A DNA stretch of 64,000 nt from Pseudomonas sivasensis (lineage in GTDB: Bacteria > Pseudomonadota > Gammaproteobacteria > Pseudomonadales > Pseudomonadaceae), in NCBI RefSeq assembly GCF_013778505.1, contig NZ_JAAOWU010000016.1, forward strand, positions 1 through 64,000. The letters run 5' to 3'. Shown here piece by piece: positions 27,055 through 35,756 of this stretch. The position numbers and the translations under genes were made by a program. Position 1 is the stretch's first letter; each line of letters opens with the position of its first letter. The notes under the pieces are model-generated. The model ran no database searches, was not told the DNA's origin, and saw only the letters and a list, made by a program, of their open reading frames with translations.

Positions 27055-27309
27055 ATGGAATCGCCTGTGCATAGCTTGTCGTCATTGTTCAAACAGCTGG
27101 GCCTGCCGGATGACCCGGTGAGCATCGAAAAGTTTGTGTCCGTTCACTCGCCACTCAAGTCTGAGCTGCATCTGGCGGACGCGTTTTTCTGGACGGGCAG
27201 TCAACGGGCGTTTTTGCGTGAGGAGATTCTGGAGGATGCGGATTGGGCTGAGGTGGTGGATGAGTTGAACTTGATGTTGAGGGGGGGGCGAGGGGGGCAG
27301 AAAGCTTAG
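27055..27309 (+). CDS. DUF2789 family small protein
   Basis: This 84-residue acidic protein contains SLSSLFKQLGLPDDPVSIEKF and LHLADAFFWTGSQRAFLREEILEDADWAEVVDELN (core FFWTGSQRAFLREE), the hallmark of DUF2789. It has a good ribosome-binding site (CAGGAG). The C-terminal tail is glycine/arginine-rich because of a G-run in the DNA at 27285-27300. Function unknown. Confidence 0.8.
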   Translation: MESPVHSLSSLFKQLGLPDDPVSIEKFVSVHSPLKSELHLADAFFWTGSQRAFLREEILEDADWAEVVDELNLMLRGGRGGQKA

Positions 27310-27415
27310 GCAACACCGTCGGATGTGAAAAATCTGATGAAAGGATGAAGGATCTGTGTAGAACGTTCTGTAATCAAACTGCTCGGTGTTGCTGAGTGGG
27401 ACAAAAATAGACCAG

Positions 27416-27443
27416 AATAAAGCACCTAATTGAGGTCTTTATT
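27416..27443 (+). promoter_or_regulatory. Inverted repeat over the antitoxin ribosome-binding site
   Basis: AATAAAGCACCT and AGGTCTTTATT form a near-perfect inverted repeat with a 5-nt spacer, ending at the base before the antitoxin ATG. The right arm contains the GAGG ribosome-binding site. It could be an operator for autoregulation, an RNA hairpin that hides the ribosome-binding site, or both. Confidence 0.6.
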
Positions 27444-27689
27444 ATGCAGATTGTCTTGGCCGATATGGCCGTCAGTGTTTCCGAACTTAAAAAAAACCCC
27501 TCTGCAGTGCTGAGTGGTGCGCACGGTGGCCCGGTTGCTGTGCTCAACCATAACCGTGTGATGGGTTACATGGTCCCCGCCGAAGTATTCGAAGCGATGA
27601 TGGATCGTTTAGATGACTTGGAGTTGGCTGAACTCGTTCGTCAGCGTAGCCACGAGACGCCTGAGCCGGTGAACCTGGATGACCTATAA
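27444..27689 (+). CDS. Type II antitoxin, Phd/YefM-like with RelB-like tail
   Basis: This 81-residue protein has a Phd/YefM-type DNA-binding N-terminus (VSVSELKKNPSAVLSGAHGGPVAVLNHNRVMGYMVP, core SELKKNPSAVL). The C-terminus, LDDLELAELVRQRSHETPEPVNLDDL-like, recalls the toxin-binding tail of RelB. It neutralises the RelE toxin encoded next, whose start overlaps this gene by 11 bp, and probably represses its own promoter. The inverted repeat at 27416-27443 is a likely operator. Confidence 0.88.
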   Translation: MQIVLADMAVSVSELKKNPSAVLSGAHGGPVAVLNHNRVMGYMVPAEVFEAMMDRLDDLELAELVRQRSHETPEPVNLDDL

Positions 27690-27960
27690 GCTTGAATTTC
27701 TGCCTTCGGCACGTAAGGAGTGGGACAAGCTCGGACACACATTGCGAGAGCAGTTTAAAAAGAAGTTGGCCGAGCGTCTTTTGTTGCCGCGCATACAGTC
27801 TGACGCGCTGCATGGAATGCCAGATTGCTACAAGATAAAACTCAAGGCTTCAGGCTATCGCTTGGTTTATCAGGTAATCGAGGCGCGTGTAGTAGTCGCG
27901 GTCGTCGCGGTAGGTAAGCGTGAGCGTAGCGATGTTTATGAGCGCGCTAAAAAGCGGTGA
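27679..27960 (+). CDS. relE: RelE family mRNA endonuclease toxin
   Basis: This 93-residue toxin is close to E. coli RelE along its core: FLPSARKEWDKLG, CYKIKLKASGYRLVYQV and VVAVGKRERSDVYERA. The basic residues equivalent to the RelE catalytic lysines (in YKIKLK) and arginines (GYRLVY, GKRERS) are present, so it should be an active ribosome-dependent mRNA interferase. It is translated from within the end of the antitoxin gene. Confidence 0.92.
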   Translation: MTYKLEFLPSARKEWDKLGHTLREQFKKKLAERLLLPRIQSDALHGMPDCYKIKLKASGYRLVYQVIEARVVVAVVAVGKRERSDVYERAKKR

Positions 27961-28105
27961 GTTTTGAAACGTCGGGGGTATGTACGAAACCATGACGCCA
28001 TGGTTGGGCAAGCCAGCCCATATTGCGAAGCGCAGAAATCAGCCCCTCCCCATCCGCAAAATTGTTTCAAAACTTGACGCATCCTCCTCCTTCCACCATA
28101 TTGAT

Positions 28106-28121
28106 AGTTAGCAAACTAACT
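28106..28121. promoter_or_regulatory. Candidate MarR operator (AGTTAG-N4-CTAACT)
   Basis: A perfect inverted repeat of 6-bp arms around CAAA lies 16 bp before the MarR start. MarR/SlyA-like proteins bind such TTAG/CTAA palindromes. It probably controls the whole marR-efflux operon. Confidence 0.65.
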
Positions 28122-28137
28122 GTATGCGAACTATCCA

Positions 28138-28575
28138 GTGCCTCAATCCCTCGAACAACTCCAGATGAACCTCAGCAGCAGCATGGTGGTGGGCGCCCGT
28201 AATTGGCGCAAAATCTGCCAGACCACGCTGGTGAGCTATGGCATCTCCGAAGCCTGCGCCGTGCCGCTGTTGATGATCGGCCGCTTGGGCGACGGTGTGC
28301 ACCAGGTCAAAGTTGCCCAGGCATCCGGTATGGAGAGCCCATCCCTGGTGCGCCTGCTCGATCGCCTGTGCAGTGACGGCTACGTATGCCGCACCGAAGA
28401 TGTCCACGACCGTCGCGCCAAGGCCTTGAGCCTTACCGAGCGTGGCCGTGAGCTGGTGCAAGCGGTGGAAGTCCAATTGGTGCGCCTGCGCCGTGAAGTG
28501 CTGGCGGACATCGACTCCACCGATATGGAAGCCGCGCTGCGTGTGCTGCGGGCCTTTGAGGCAGCGACGCTTTGA
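28138..28575 (+). CDS. MarR family transcriptional regulator
   Basis: This 145-residue winged-helix regulator has VKVAQASGMESPSLVRLLDRLCSDGYVCRTEDVHDRRAKALSLTERG (core DVHDRRAKALSLTERG, the wing). The start is the GTG at 28138, with an ATG at 28165 as an alternative. It is the first gene of an efflux operon and overlaps the FUSC gene by 4 bp. Family members are usually relieved by phenolic ligands, which fits an AaeB-like pump for aromatic acids; this is inferred. Confidence 0.9.
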   Translation: MPQSLEQLQMNLSSSMVVGARNWRKICQTTLVSYGISEACAVPLLMIGRLGDGVHQVKVAQASGMESPSLVRLLDRLCSDGYVCRTEDVHDRRAKALSLTERGRELVQAVEVQLVRLRREVLADIDSTDMEAALRVLRAFEAATL

Positions 28576-30650
28576 ACGGATTCTTTACCGGTTTTCCGCC
28601 GGCCCGCGACTGGTTCTACGGCGTGCGTACTTTCGCCGCGTCGATGATCGCGCTCTATATCGCGATGCTGATGCAAATGCCGCGTCCGTACTGGGCGATG
28701 GCCACGGTGTACATCGTCTCCAGCCCGTTTGTCGGCCCCACCAGTTCCAAGGCCCTGTACCGCGCCATCGGCACCTTGATGGGCGCGGCGGCGGCGGTGT
28801 TTTTTGTGCCGATGTTCGTGCAGTCGCCGTACATTTTGGTGGTGGTGATCGCACTGTGGACGGGCACTTTGCTGTTCCTCTCGATGCACCTGCGCACCGC
28901 CAACAACTATGCCTTGATGCTCGCTGGCTACACCTTGCCGCTGATCGCCCTGCCGGTGGTGGATAACCCGTTGGCGGTATGGGATGTGGCCGAGGCGCGA
29001 ACCGAAGAAATCTTCCTCGGTATTGCGGTCGCCGCCGTAGTGGGTGCGATGTTCTGGCCGCGCCGCCTGATGCCCGTGTTCGATGGCTCGGTGGCCAAGT
29101 GGTTTGCCGATGCTCAGGTCTACAGCCAACGCTTTCTGACGCGCAATGTGCAGCGTGAAGAAGTCAGCACTTTGCGCAGCGGCATGGTCGCCACTTTCAA
29201 CACCCTCGAATTGATGATCGGCCAATTGCCTCACGAAGGCGCGCGGCCGCAAACGGTGCGTAACACCAAGGAACTGCGCGGGCGCATGATCCACCTGCTG
29301 CCGGTGGTGGATGCCCTCGACGATGCGCTCTACGCCATCGAACATCGGGCGCCGGAATTTCTCGACCGCATCCAGCCGATTCTGGAAGCCACAAGCCAGT
29401 GGCTGGAAAACACTCAACAAAGTGCACCGTTGGAAAGCTGGCGCGCCCTGCGTGACCAGGTCGACGCCCTGCAACCCCAAGGCGAGGCGCTGGACGACCG
29501 CCACACCCTGCTGTTTTCCAACGCGCTGTATCGCCTGGGCGAATGGATCGACCTGTGGCAAGACTGCCGCAGCCTGCAAGCGGCCATCCAGTGCGAAAGC
29601 CAGGACAGCTGGCGCGCCGTGTATCGTCACTGGCGGCTGGGTCGGCTCACGCCATTCCTTGACCGTGGTCTGATGTTCTATTCGGCGTTTTCTACCGTCA
29701 CCGCGATCATCGTCGCCTCGGTGCTGTGGATCCTGCTGGGCTGGACCGACGGCGGCAGCGCGGTGATTCTGGCCGCCGTGGCGTGCAGCTTCTTCGCCTC
29801 GATGGACGATCCGGCGCCACAGATCTATCGGTTCTTTTTCTGGACCGCCATGTCGGTGCTGTTCGCCAGCCTGTACCTGTTTCTGGTGCTGCCCAACCTG
29901 CACGATTTCCCAATGCTGGTGCTGGCGTTTGCGGTGCCGTTCATCTGCATCGGTACCCTTACTGTGCAGCCGCGCTTCTACCTGGGCATGTTGCTGACGT
30001 TGGTGAACACCTCGTCGTTCATCAGCATCCAGGGTGCCTACGACGCGGACTTTCTCAACTTCGCCAACGTCAACCTCGCCGGGCCCGTGGGCCTGCTGTT
30101 TGCGTTTGTGTGGACATTGGTTGCGCGGCCTTTCGGCGCCGAATTCGCCGCCAAGCGCCTGACCCGTTTCAGCTGGCGTGACATCGTCGGCCTCACCGAG
30201 CCCGCAACCCTGGCCGAACACCGACACCTCGCCGTGCAGATGCTCGATCGCCTCATGCAGCACCTGCCGCGCCTGGCACTCACCGGCCAGGACACCGGCA
30301 TCGCCCTGCGCGATTTGCGCGTGGCGCTGAACCTGCTCGACCTGCTGGCGTACTCGCCGCGCATCCTTGGAGTGCCACGTGTGTTGCTCAACCAGGTCGT
30401 CGAAGGGGTGGGCGCTTACTTCAAGGCCTGCCTCAAGGCGGGTGAACGCTTGCCCGCGCCCAGCGGTCTGCTGATGACCCTCGACCGCACGCGCCGCGCC
30501 CTCAACGGCCAGGGTCTGCAAGACGAGGACGATACTCGCCTGCACCTGTTGCACGCCCTGGCCGGCCTGCGACTGGCGTTGTTGCCTGGCGTCGAATTTA
30601 TTGGCGGCACCGAGATGGAGGCGCCGCTGCCTGATGGAGCGCCTTTATGA
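28572..30650 (+). CDS. FUSC/AaeB-like aromatic acid efflux protein
   Basis: This 692-residue inner-membrane protein belongs to the fusaric acid resistance/AaeB family. It has two blocks of about five to six transmembrane helices (from FAASMIALYIAMLMQMPRPYWAMATVYIVSSPF, core MPRPYWAMATVYIVS; and from FSTVTAIIVASVLWILLGW), each followed by a cytoplasmic helical domain. The start is a TTG at 28572 overlapping the marR stop (TTGA). With the DUF1656, HlyD and OMF genes it forms an AaeXAB-type pump with its own channel. Confidence 0.9.
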   Translation: MNGFFTGFPPARDWFYGVRTFAASMIALYIAMLMQMPRPYWAMATVYIVSSPFVGPTSSKALYRAIGTLMGAAAAVFFVPMFVQSPYILVVVIALWTGTLLFLSMHLRTANNYALMLAGYTLPLIALPVVDNPLAVWDVAEARTEEIFLGIAVAAVVGAMFWPRRLMPVFDGSVAKWFADAQVYSQRFLTRNVQREEVSTLRSGMVATFNTLELMIGQLPHEGARPQTVRNTKELRGRMIHLLPVVDALDDALYAIEHRAPEFLDRIQPILEATSQWLENTQQSAPLESWRALRDQVDALQPQGEALDDRHTLLFSNALYRLGEWIDLWQDCRSLQAAIQCESQDSWRAVYRHWRLGRLTPFLDRGLMFYSAFSTVTAIIVASVLWILLGWTDGGSAVILAAVACSFFASMDDPAPQIYRFFFWTAMSVLFASLYLFLVLPNLHDFPMLVLAFAVPFICIGTLTVQPRFYLGMLLTLVNTSSFISIQGAYDADFLNFANVNLAGPVGLLFAFVWTLVARPFGAEFAAKRLTRFSWRDIVGLTEPATLAEHRHLAVQMLDRLMQHLPRLALTGQDTGIALRDLRVALNLLDLLAYSPRILGVPRVLLNQVVEGVGAYFKACLKAGERLPAPSGLLMTLDRTRRALNGQGLQDEDDTRLHLLHALAGLRLALLPGVEFIGGTEMEAPLPDGAPL

Positions 30651-30856
30651 TCGGTGATCTGGATATCAGCGGGGTGTTCCTGCCCACGCTACTGGTGCTG
30701 ATGGGCATTACGTACGTGTTGTTTCTGGTGGTGCACGGGCTGTTGACGCGCATGCACTTCTATCGCCTGGTCTGGCACCGGGCATTGTTCAATGTGGGGC
30801 TCTACGCGCTGTTGCTGGGCGCGGTGGACTCACTCAGTCGATACCTGATGACATGA
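30647..30856 (+). CDS. DUF1656 (AaeX-like) small membrane protein
   Basis: This 69-residue protein has two transmembrane helices (FLPTLLVLMGITYVLFLVVHGLL; VGLYALLLGAV) and the DLDISGVFLP start typical of DUF1656/AaeX. It overlaps both neighbours by 4 bp (ATGA). AaeX-type proteins accompany AaeA/AaeB; their role is not established. Confidence 0.9.
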   Translation: MIGDLDISGVFLPTLLVLMGITYVLFLVVHGLLTRMHFYRLVWHRALFNVGLYALLLGAVDSLSRYLMT

Positions 30857-31743
30857 AAAAACCTTTTTTGACCATCGGCCGTGTAGTCCTGACGCTGCTG
30901 ATCGTGAGCTTCGCGGTCGTCGTTGTGTGGCGCATGGTCATGTACTACATGTTTGCGCCCTGGACCCGCGACGGGCACATCCGTGCCGACATCGTGCAGA
31001 TCGCCCCGGACGTGTCCGGGCTGATCCAGCGCGTGGACGTGCGCGACAACCAGTTGGTGACCAAGGGCCAGGTGCTGTTTGCCGTCGACCAGGACCGCTT
31101 CAAGCTGGCCCTGCGCCAAGCCCAGGCCGCCGTGGCCGACCGCCAGGAAACCCTGGCCCAGGCCCAGCGCGAGTACAAGCGTAACCGTGGCCTCGGCAAC
31201 CTGGTGCCCAGCGAGCAACTGGAAGAAAGCCAGTCCCGCGTGGCCCGTGCCCAGTCGGCCCTGGCTGAAGCGCAAGTGACGGTGGATTCGGCCCAACTGA
31301 ACCTGGATCGCTCAGTAATCCGCAGCCCGGTGGACGGCTACGTCAACGACCGGGCGCCGCGTAACCAGGAATTCGTCACCGCCGGCCGGCCGGTCCTGTC
31401 AGTGGTGGACAGCAATTCCTTCCATATCGACGGCTATTTCGAAGAGACCAAACTCGACGGCATCCACGTCGGCATGGCGGTGGATATCCGCGTGATCGGT
31501 GATAACGCTCGCTTGCGCGGCCACGTGCAGAGCATCGTCGCCGGTATCGAAGATCGCGACCGCAGCAGCGGCTCCAACCTGTTGCCCAACGTCAACCCGG
31601 CGTTTAGCTGGGTGCGCCTGGCCCAGCGCATTCCGGTACGCATCGCCTTTGACGACGTGCCGGCGGACTTCCGCATGATCGCCGGGCGTACGGCCACGGT
31701 GTCGATCATTGGCGACAAGCCCAATGACGGAGCCACGCCATGA
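30853..31743 (+). CDS. HlyD family periplasmic adaptor (AaeA-like)
   Basis: This 296-residue adaptor has one N-terminal anchor (VVLTLLIVSFAVVVVWRMVMYY) and a lipoyl half-motif (DVSGLIQRVDVRDNQLVTKGQVLFAVDQDRF, core VTKGQVLFAVDQDRF). A short helical hairpin precedes the matching half (SVIRSPVDGYVNDRAPRNQEFV). The short hairpin fits AaeA better than EmrA. It overlaps the DUF1656 and channel genes by 4 bp. Confidence 0.92.
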   Translation: MKKPFLTIGRVVLTLLIVSFAVVVVWRMVMYYMFAPWTRDGHIRADIVQIAPDVSGLIQRVDVRDNQLVTKGQVLFAVDQDRFKLALRQAQAAVADRQETLAQAQREYKRNRGLGNLVPSEQLEESQSRVARAQSALAEAQVTVDSAQLNLDRSVIRSPVDGYVNDRAPRNQEFVTAGRPVLSVVDSNSFHIDGYFEETKLDGIHVGMAVDIRVIGDNARLRGHVQSIVAGIEDRDRSSGSNLLPNVNPAFSWVRLAQRIPVRIAFDDVPADFRMIAGRTATVSIIGDKPNDGATP

Positions 31744-33182
31744 AGCAACTGTTGGCAACCGCCGCGTTGGGTTTGCTGCTGTCGGCCTGCCAAGTGGTAG
31801 GCCCGGACTACCAGTTGCCGGACAAGGCCGCGGTCAACCGTGGCGACCTGCAAGGGCAACTCGCGGGCGAGGGCTCTAACGTGGTGTCAGCACCGGTGCC
31901 GACCGACTGGTGGAAACTCTACAAAGACCCGCGCCTGGATGAGCTGGTGCGCCAGGCCATGGCGTCCAACACCGACTTGCGCGTGGCCGCTGCCAATTTG
32001 CAGCGCGCGAGGTTCCAGACCCAACAGGCTGAATCCGCCGGCGGCTGGAGCCTCGGCGCCAAGGCAGAGGCGCAGCGCCTGCAGGAGTCCGGCGAAGCAT
32101 TTTTGCTGGCCGACAAAGTGCCGGTGGGTAACATCGGCAGCGTCGGCATTACCACCTCGTATCAATTCGATCTGTTCGGCACCTTGCAACGGGGCATCGA
32201 AAGCGCCCAGGCCAGCGCCGATGCCGCTCAGGCCGCTGCCGATATCGCGCGCATTACCCTAGTGGCCGATGTGGTGCGTTCCTACACCCAGGTGTGCGCG
32301 GCCAACGAAGAGCTGGCGATTGCCAACGAGTCCCTGGACTTGCAAGCCCAGAGCACCAAGCTGACCCAACGCCTGCGTGACGCCGGCCGTGGCGATGAAA
32401 CCCAGGTCACCCGCTCGCAAACCCAGTACAAATCCCTTCGCGCCGACATGCCGCGCTACGAAGCTGCGCGCCAGGCCGGGCTGTTCCGCCTGTCGATGCT
32501 GCTGGCCAAGCCGTTGGACCAACTGCCGGCGGGCACCGGCAACTGCGCCGAGCTGCCGCACATTGCCCAGTTGTTGCCAGTGGGTGACGGCGCGGCGCTG
32601 CTCAAGCGGCGTCCCGATGTGCGCCAGGCCGAACGCCAATTGGCCGCTGCCACCGCACGTATCGGCGTGGCCACCGGCGCTCTGTACCCAGACATCGCCA
32701 TCGGCGCCACCGTAGGCACCGTCGGCTTGCTCGACAACCTCGGCACGCCTGCGACCAACCGCTGGGGTTTTGGCCCGATGATCAGCTGGACCGTGCCGAC
32801 CAACGGCGCCCGGGCCCGCGTCCACGAAGCCGAAGCTGCCACCCAGGGCGCCCTGGCGCATTTCGATGGGGTGGTGCTCAACGCCATTCGCGAAACCCAG
32901 ACCGGTCTGGCGCAATACACCGCGCAACTGCAACGCCGTGATGCGTTGGCCGAAGCCGGCGAGTCGGCCAAGGAAGCGGCGGGGCAGACCCATCGCTTCT
33001 TCCAGGCCGGCCGCGCGTCGTTCCTGGCCGACCTGCAAGCCACCCGCACTTACACCGATGTGCGTGCGCAATTGGCGGCGGCGAATACCCAGGTCGCCAT
33101 GAGCCAGATCGATCTGTTCCTGGCCCTGGGCGGCGGTTGGGAAAGCGGACGAACGCAAGCGTCACAGCCCGGCAAACCCTGA
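31740..33182 (+). CDS. Outer-membrane efflux lipoprotein (NodT/OprM family)
   Basis: This 480-residue TolC-like protein has a lipobox (LLLSAC, Cys17) and VVGPDYQLPD. The OEP signatures TDWWKLYKDPRLDELVRQAMASN (core WWKLYKDPRLDELV) and KRRPDVRQAERQLAAATARIGVA (core RRPDVRQAERQLAAA) are present. It closes the marR-FUSC-DUF1656-HlyD-OMF operon. E. coli aaeXAB has no dedicated channel, so this operon is self-contained. Confidence 0.93.
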   Translation: MKQLLATAALGLLLSACQVVGPDYQLPDKAAVNRGDLQGQLAGEGSNVVSAPVPTDWWKLYKDPRLDELVRQAMASNTDLRVAAANLQRARFQTQQAESAGGWSLGAKAEAQRLQESGEAFLLADKVPVGNIGSVGITTSYQFDLFGTLQRGIESAQASADAAQAAADIARITLVADVVRSYTQVCAANEELAIANESLDLQAQSTKLTQRLRDAGRGDETQVTRSQTQYKSLRADMPRYEAARQAGLFRLSMLLAKPLDQLPAGTGNCAELPHIAQLLPVGDGAALLKRRPDVRQAERQLAAATARIGVATGALYPDIAIGATVGTVGLLDNLGTPATNRWGFGPMISWTVPTNGARARVHEAEAATQGALAHFDGVVLNAIRETQTGLAQYTAQLQRRDALAEAGESAKEAAGQTHRFFQAGRASFLADLQATRTYTDVRAQLAAANTQVAMSQIDLFLALGGGWESGRTQASQPGKP

Positions 33183-33263
33183 GCGGGTAGCTATGCTTTG
33201 TCAGGTGGGCCGCCGTGATGGCCTACCTGACACTGCTCGCGTTTGCTCATGGGGATTCCAATA

Positions 33264-33896
33264 ATGAAAAACCCTTATGCTCCCGCTTTCTGGTGCGTGC
33301 TCCTCGCACTGGTGCTGTTATCGGCCGCGTATTTCTACGGCGTCATGCTCGCCCACCAGCTCGACAAGGCCATGGTCTTTCTCGACAGCGCCTGCCTGGT
33401 GATCGGCACCTTGTCCATCGGCGTGGTGGCCTGGGCCTCTTACCAAAATCAACGGATCAAGAAAAAACTTCTCGAACAAGGCAAGACCCGCGTGGCGATC
33501 TGGGACACCAAGGTCGCGCTCCGGCGTGTGGAAACCGTGTTCGATCGTTATTTCTGGGGCAGCTACTGGCAGCCGGGTCGCACCTTTCAGGAGGTCATGG
33601 GAGACCTCACCGGCACCCCCCTGGAAAAAAGCCTCGAAGTTCTGAAAAAACAGTGCGTGGCCCTCGATCAGCAGGTCGCCGATGGTAGGCATTGGCTTAA
33701 CAATGCGCGTGAATTGTCTGACGTCGCGACGCAGATGGCCCGCGAACGCTACCAACTGGATTTCTGCGACCCCAAGGCCGATACCCCCGGCAACGCGGTG
33801 ATACACCGCGAATTTGAGGTGTTGGTGTACACCTGGACCGCGCGGCTGAAGAGTTTCGATCACCAACTCGACGAGATCGAACTGGAATACTCGTGA
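33264..33896 (+). CDS. Hypothetical inner-membrane protein
   Basis: This 210-residue protein has two N-terminal transmembrane helices (FWCVLLALVLLSAAYFYGVM; FLDSACLVIGTLSIGVVAWASY) and a cytoplasmic, charged, probably helical C-terminal part (about 65-210). I chose the ATG at 33264, 8 nt after GGGGA, over one at 33249. I do not recognise a family, and it appears monocistronic. Confidence 0.65.
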   Translation: MKNPYAPAFWCVLLALVLLSAAYFYGVMLAHQLDKAMVFLDSACLVIGTLSIGVVAWASYQNQRIKKKLLEQGKTRVAIWDTKVALRRVETVFDRYFWGSYWQPGRTFQEVMGDLTGTPLEKSLEVLKKQCVALDQQVADGRHWLNNARELSDVATQMARERYQLDFCDPKADTPGNAVIHREFEVLVYTWTARLKSFDHQLDEIELEYS

Positions 33897-34043
33897 ACCA
33901 ACTGCTCGCCTGAACCTCTGAGAAATCTGGGCCCTTCGCGGCCGCCAGTGCTAATCTTCCCCCGTTTTCGGCGGGCTTGAGCCAACCCCATCGGGGTTCA
34001 AGGAAGACAGCCCACTTCTCACAGGATTTGATCAGGTCACTTC

Positions 34044-35540
34044 ATGAATAAGCCAGCAGTCGTTCTTTTGGGTTTTGTTGTCGCCGTAGGCGTCGTCAGT
34101 GCAGGCGGCGCCTGGTACACCGGTAAACAACTGGAGCCGGTGCTGCAAACCGCGATCCAGAACGCCAACAAGGAACTGCAGACCTCCATGGCCGGCGTCG
34201 ATGGCACTGTGGCCCTGGAGCTGGTCTCCCTGGACCGTGGCGTGTTCAGCAGCACCGCCCATTACCGCTTGAAAGGCCAGGGTTCGGTCTTCGGCGAAGA
34301 AAACCCTAACCCGGAACTGCTGTTCGTCGACCATATCGAACACGGCCCGCTGCCGTTCTCGCGCCTGGTGACACTCAAGTGGCTGCCGGTCATGGCCACC
34401 AGTCACTACGAGCTGGAAAAGAACGCCACCACCGAGAAGTGGTTCGCCGCCGCCAAAGACGTATCGCCACTCAAAGGCGTAGCCAACATTGGTTACACCC
34501 GTTCGGTCAACGGCAATATCGAATTGCTGCCCCTGGAGTTCAAAGACGATACGTCTTCGGTGAGCTTCTCCGGCGCGAACATGAATTTCGACAGCACTGC
34601 CGAAGGCCAGAAGGTCAAGGCCGACGGCTTCATGAACAGCGTCAAGGTCGCCGCGGTAGACGCCAAGGGCGAGCACTTCGAAGCTGAGCTGTCTGGGCTG
34701 ACCATCGCCAGCAACCTGGAAAAATCCACCTTCGGCTTCTACACCGGGCAAAACACCGTTGAGCTGACCGACAGCAAGTTCACCTTCGGCCCGCAGAAAG
34801 CCGTGCTGACCGTCAAAGGCTTCGAGCAGAAAGACTCCAGCGAAACCAAGGACAACAACCTGGCCGGCCGTGTCGACTACAAGATCGACGAGATCGGCTA
34901 CCAGGGTAAACCTGTAGGTTCGGCGGCCTTGGCCGTGAGCATGAAGAATGTCGACATCCCGGCCATGCTGGTGCTGACCAAGCTGTACCAGGACAAGATG
35001 CAACCGGTGCAAGCCGCCGCCGCAGCCAACCAGCCGGCCCCCGAGCTGCAACTGACTGAAGCCGAGCAAGCCCTGGCTGAAGCCAACGTCAATCAGGTCC
35101 TGGCTGCCAAGCCGCAAGTGGCTGTGGAAAACCTGTCGCTGAAAACCACCCACGGTGAAAGCAAGTTCAGCCTGCTGGTAGACCTGGCTAAACCGGTGTC
35201 CATGGAGCTGCCGCCAGTTGAGCTGGGCAAGCAGATGATTGCGCTGCTGGATGCCAATCTGACCCTTTCCAAGCCGATGATCGCTGACGTTTCCGCACTG
35301 CAAGCCCAACTCGGTGGCGTGACCGACCCGAAAGCCATCGAGCAGCAATCCCAGATGGCCGCCGAGATGGTCAGCGGCATGGCGGTTGGCACGCAGTTGG
35401 CAACTTTGGTCGGTAGCGACGTGGTCTCCAAGCTGCACTACGCCAACAATGAAGTGACGTTCAACGGCCAGAAGATGACCGTCGAGCAGTTCATTGGTTT
35501 TGTAATGGCCAAAGTCGGTGCGGTCAGCGGCGCACAGTAA
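34044..35540 (+). CDS. YdgA family (DUF945) protein
   Basis: This 498-residue protein has an N-terminal signal or anchor (AVVLLGFVVAVGVVSAGGAWYTG) and the YdgA/DUF945 architecture. The rest is strand-rich and presumably periplasmic (VALELVSLDRGVFSSTAHYRLKG, core SLDRGVFSSTAHYRL). Near residue 340 there is an Ala/Gln-rich helical insertion. The function of the family is not known. The gene is single and is followed by a REPIN. Confidence 0.82.
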   Translation: MNKPAVVLLGFVVAVGVVSAGGAWYTGKQLEPVLQTAIQNANKELQTSMAGVDGTVALELVSLDRGVFSSTAHYRLKGQGSVFGEENPNPELLFVDHIEHGPLPFSRLVTLKWLPVMATSHYELEKNATTEKWFAAAKDVSPLKGVANIGYTRSVNGNIELLPLEFKDDTSSVSFSGANMNFDSTAEGQKVKADGFMNSVKVAAVDAKGEHFEAELSGLTIASNLEKSTFGFYTGQNTVELTDSKFTFGPQKAVLTVKGFEQKDSSETKDNNLAGRVDYKIDEIGYQGKPVGSAALAVSMKNVDIPAMLVLTKLYQDKMQPVQAAAAANQPAPELQLTEAEQALAEANVNQVLAAKPQVAVENLSLKTTHGESKFSLLVDLAKPVSMELPPVELGKQMIALLDANLTLSKPMIADVSALQAQLGGVTDPKAIEQQSQMAAEMVSGMAVGTQLATLVGSDVVSKLHYANNEVTFNGQKMTVEQFIGFVMAKVGAVSGAQ

Positions 35541-35586
35541 CGCCTCAACACCCAGCCTCTTCGTGAGGCTGCTTGAAATGCAGTCA

Positions 35587-35666
35587 AAATGTGGGAGCGG
35601 GCTTGCCCGCGAATGCAGTGGATCAGTCACTACTGCGTATTCGCGAGCAAGCCCGCTCCCACATTT
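35587..35666. repeat. REPIN (GGGAGCGGGCTTGC-type arms)
   Basis: Arms AAATGTGGGAGCGGGCTTGC and GCAAGCCCGCTCCCACATTT are exact complements around a spacer of about 40 bp that itself contains the inner arms CGCGAATGCAG/CTGCGTATTCGCG. It lies between the YdgA gene and the pga leader and may end the YdgA transcript. Confidence 0.9.
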
Positions 35667-35700
35667 GTTTTGTGCAGGCCCGACTCAGCGGCTACCCATC

Positions 35701-35724
35701 AATTCTGAACAATTGTTCTGAATT
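35701..35724. promoter_or_regulatory. Near-perfect 24-bp palindrome upstream of pgaA
   Basis: The palindrome has a perfect 12-bp centre, GAACAATTGTTC (35707-35718), flanked by AATTC on the left and GAATT on the right with one mismatched pair. It lies 135 bp upstream of the pgaA start, where an activator or repressor site would be expected. Confidence 0.5.
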
Positions 35725-35756
35725 GGTCTTCTTCCTACGTTCCTAAGAGATAGTTC

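Noticed and set aside
28380..30554. A 724-codon minus-strand open frame opposite the FUSC gene
   Set aside because: It is rich in His, Gln and Arg, spans the MarR/FUSC boundary and has no recognisable domain. The plus-strand reading is a known transporter family.
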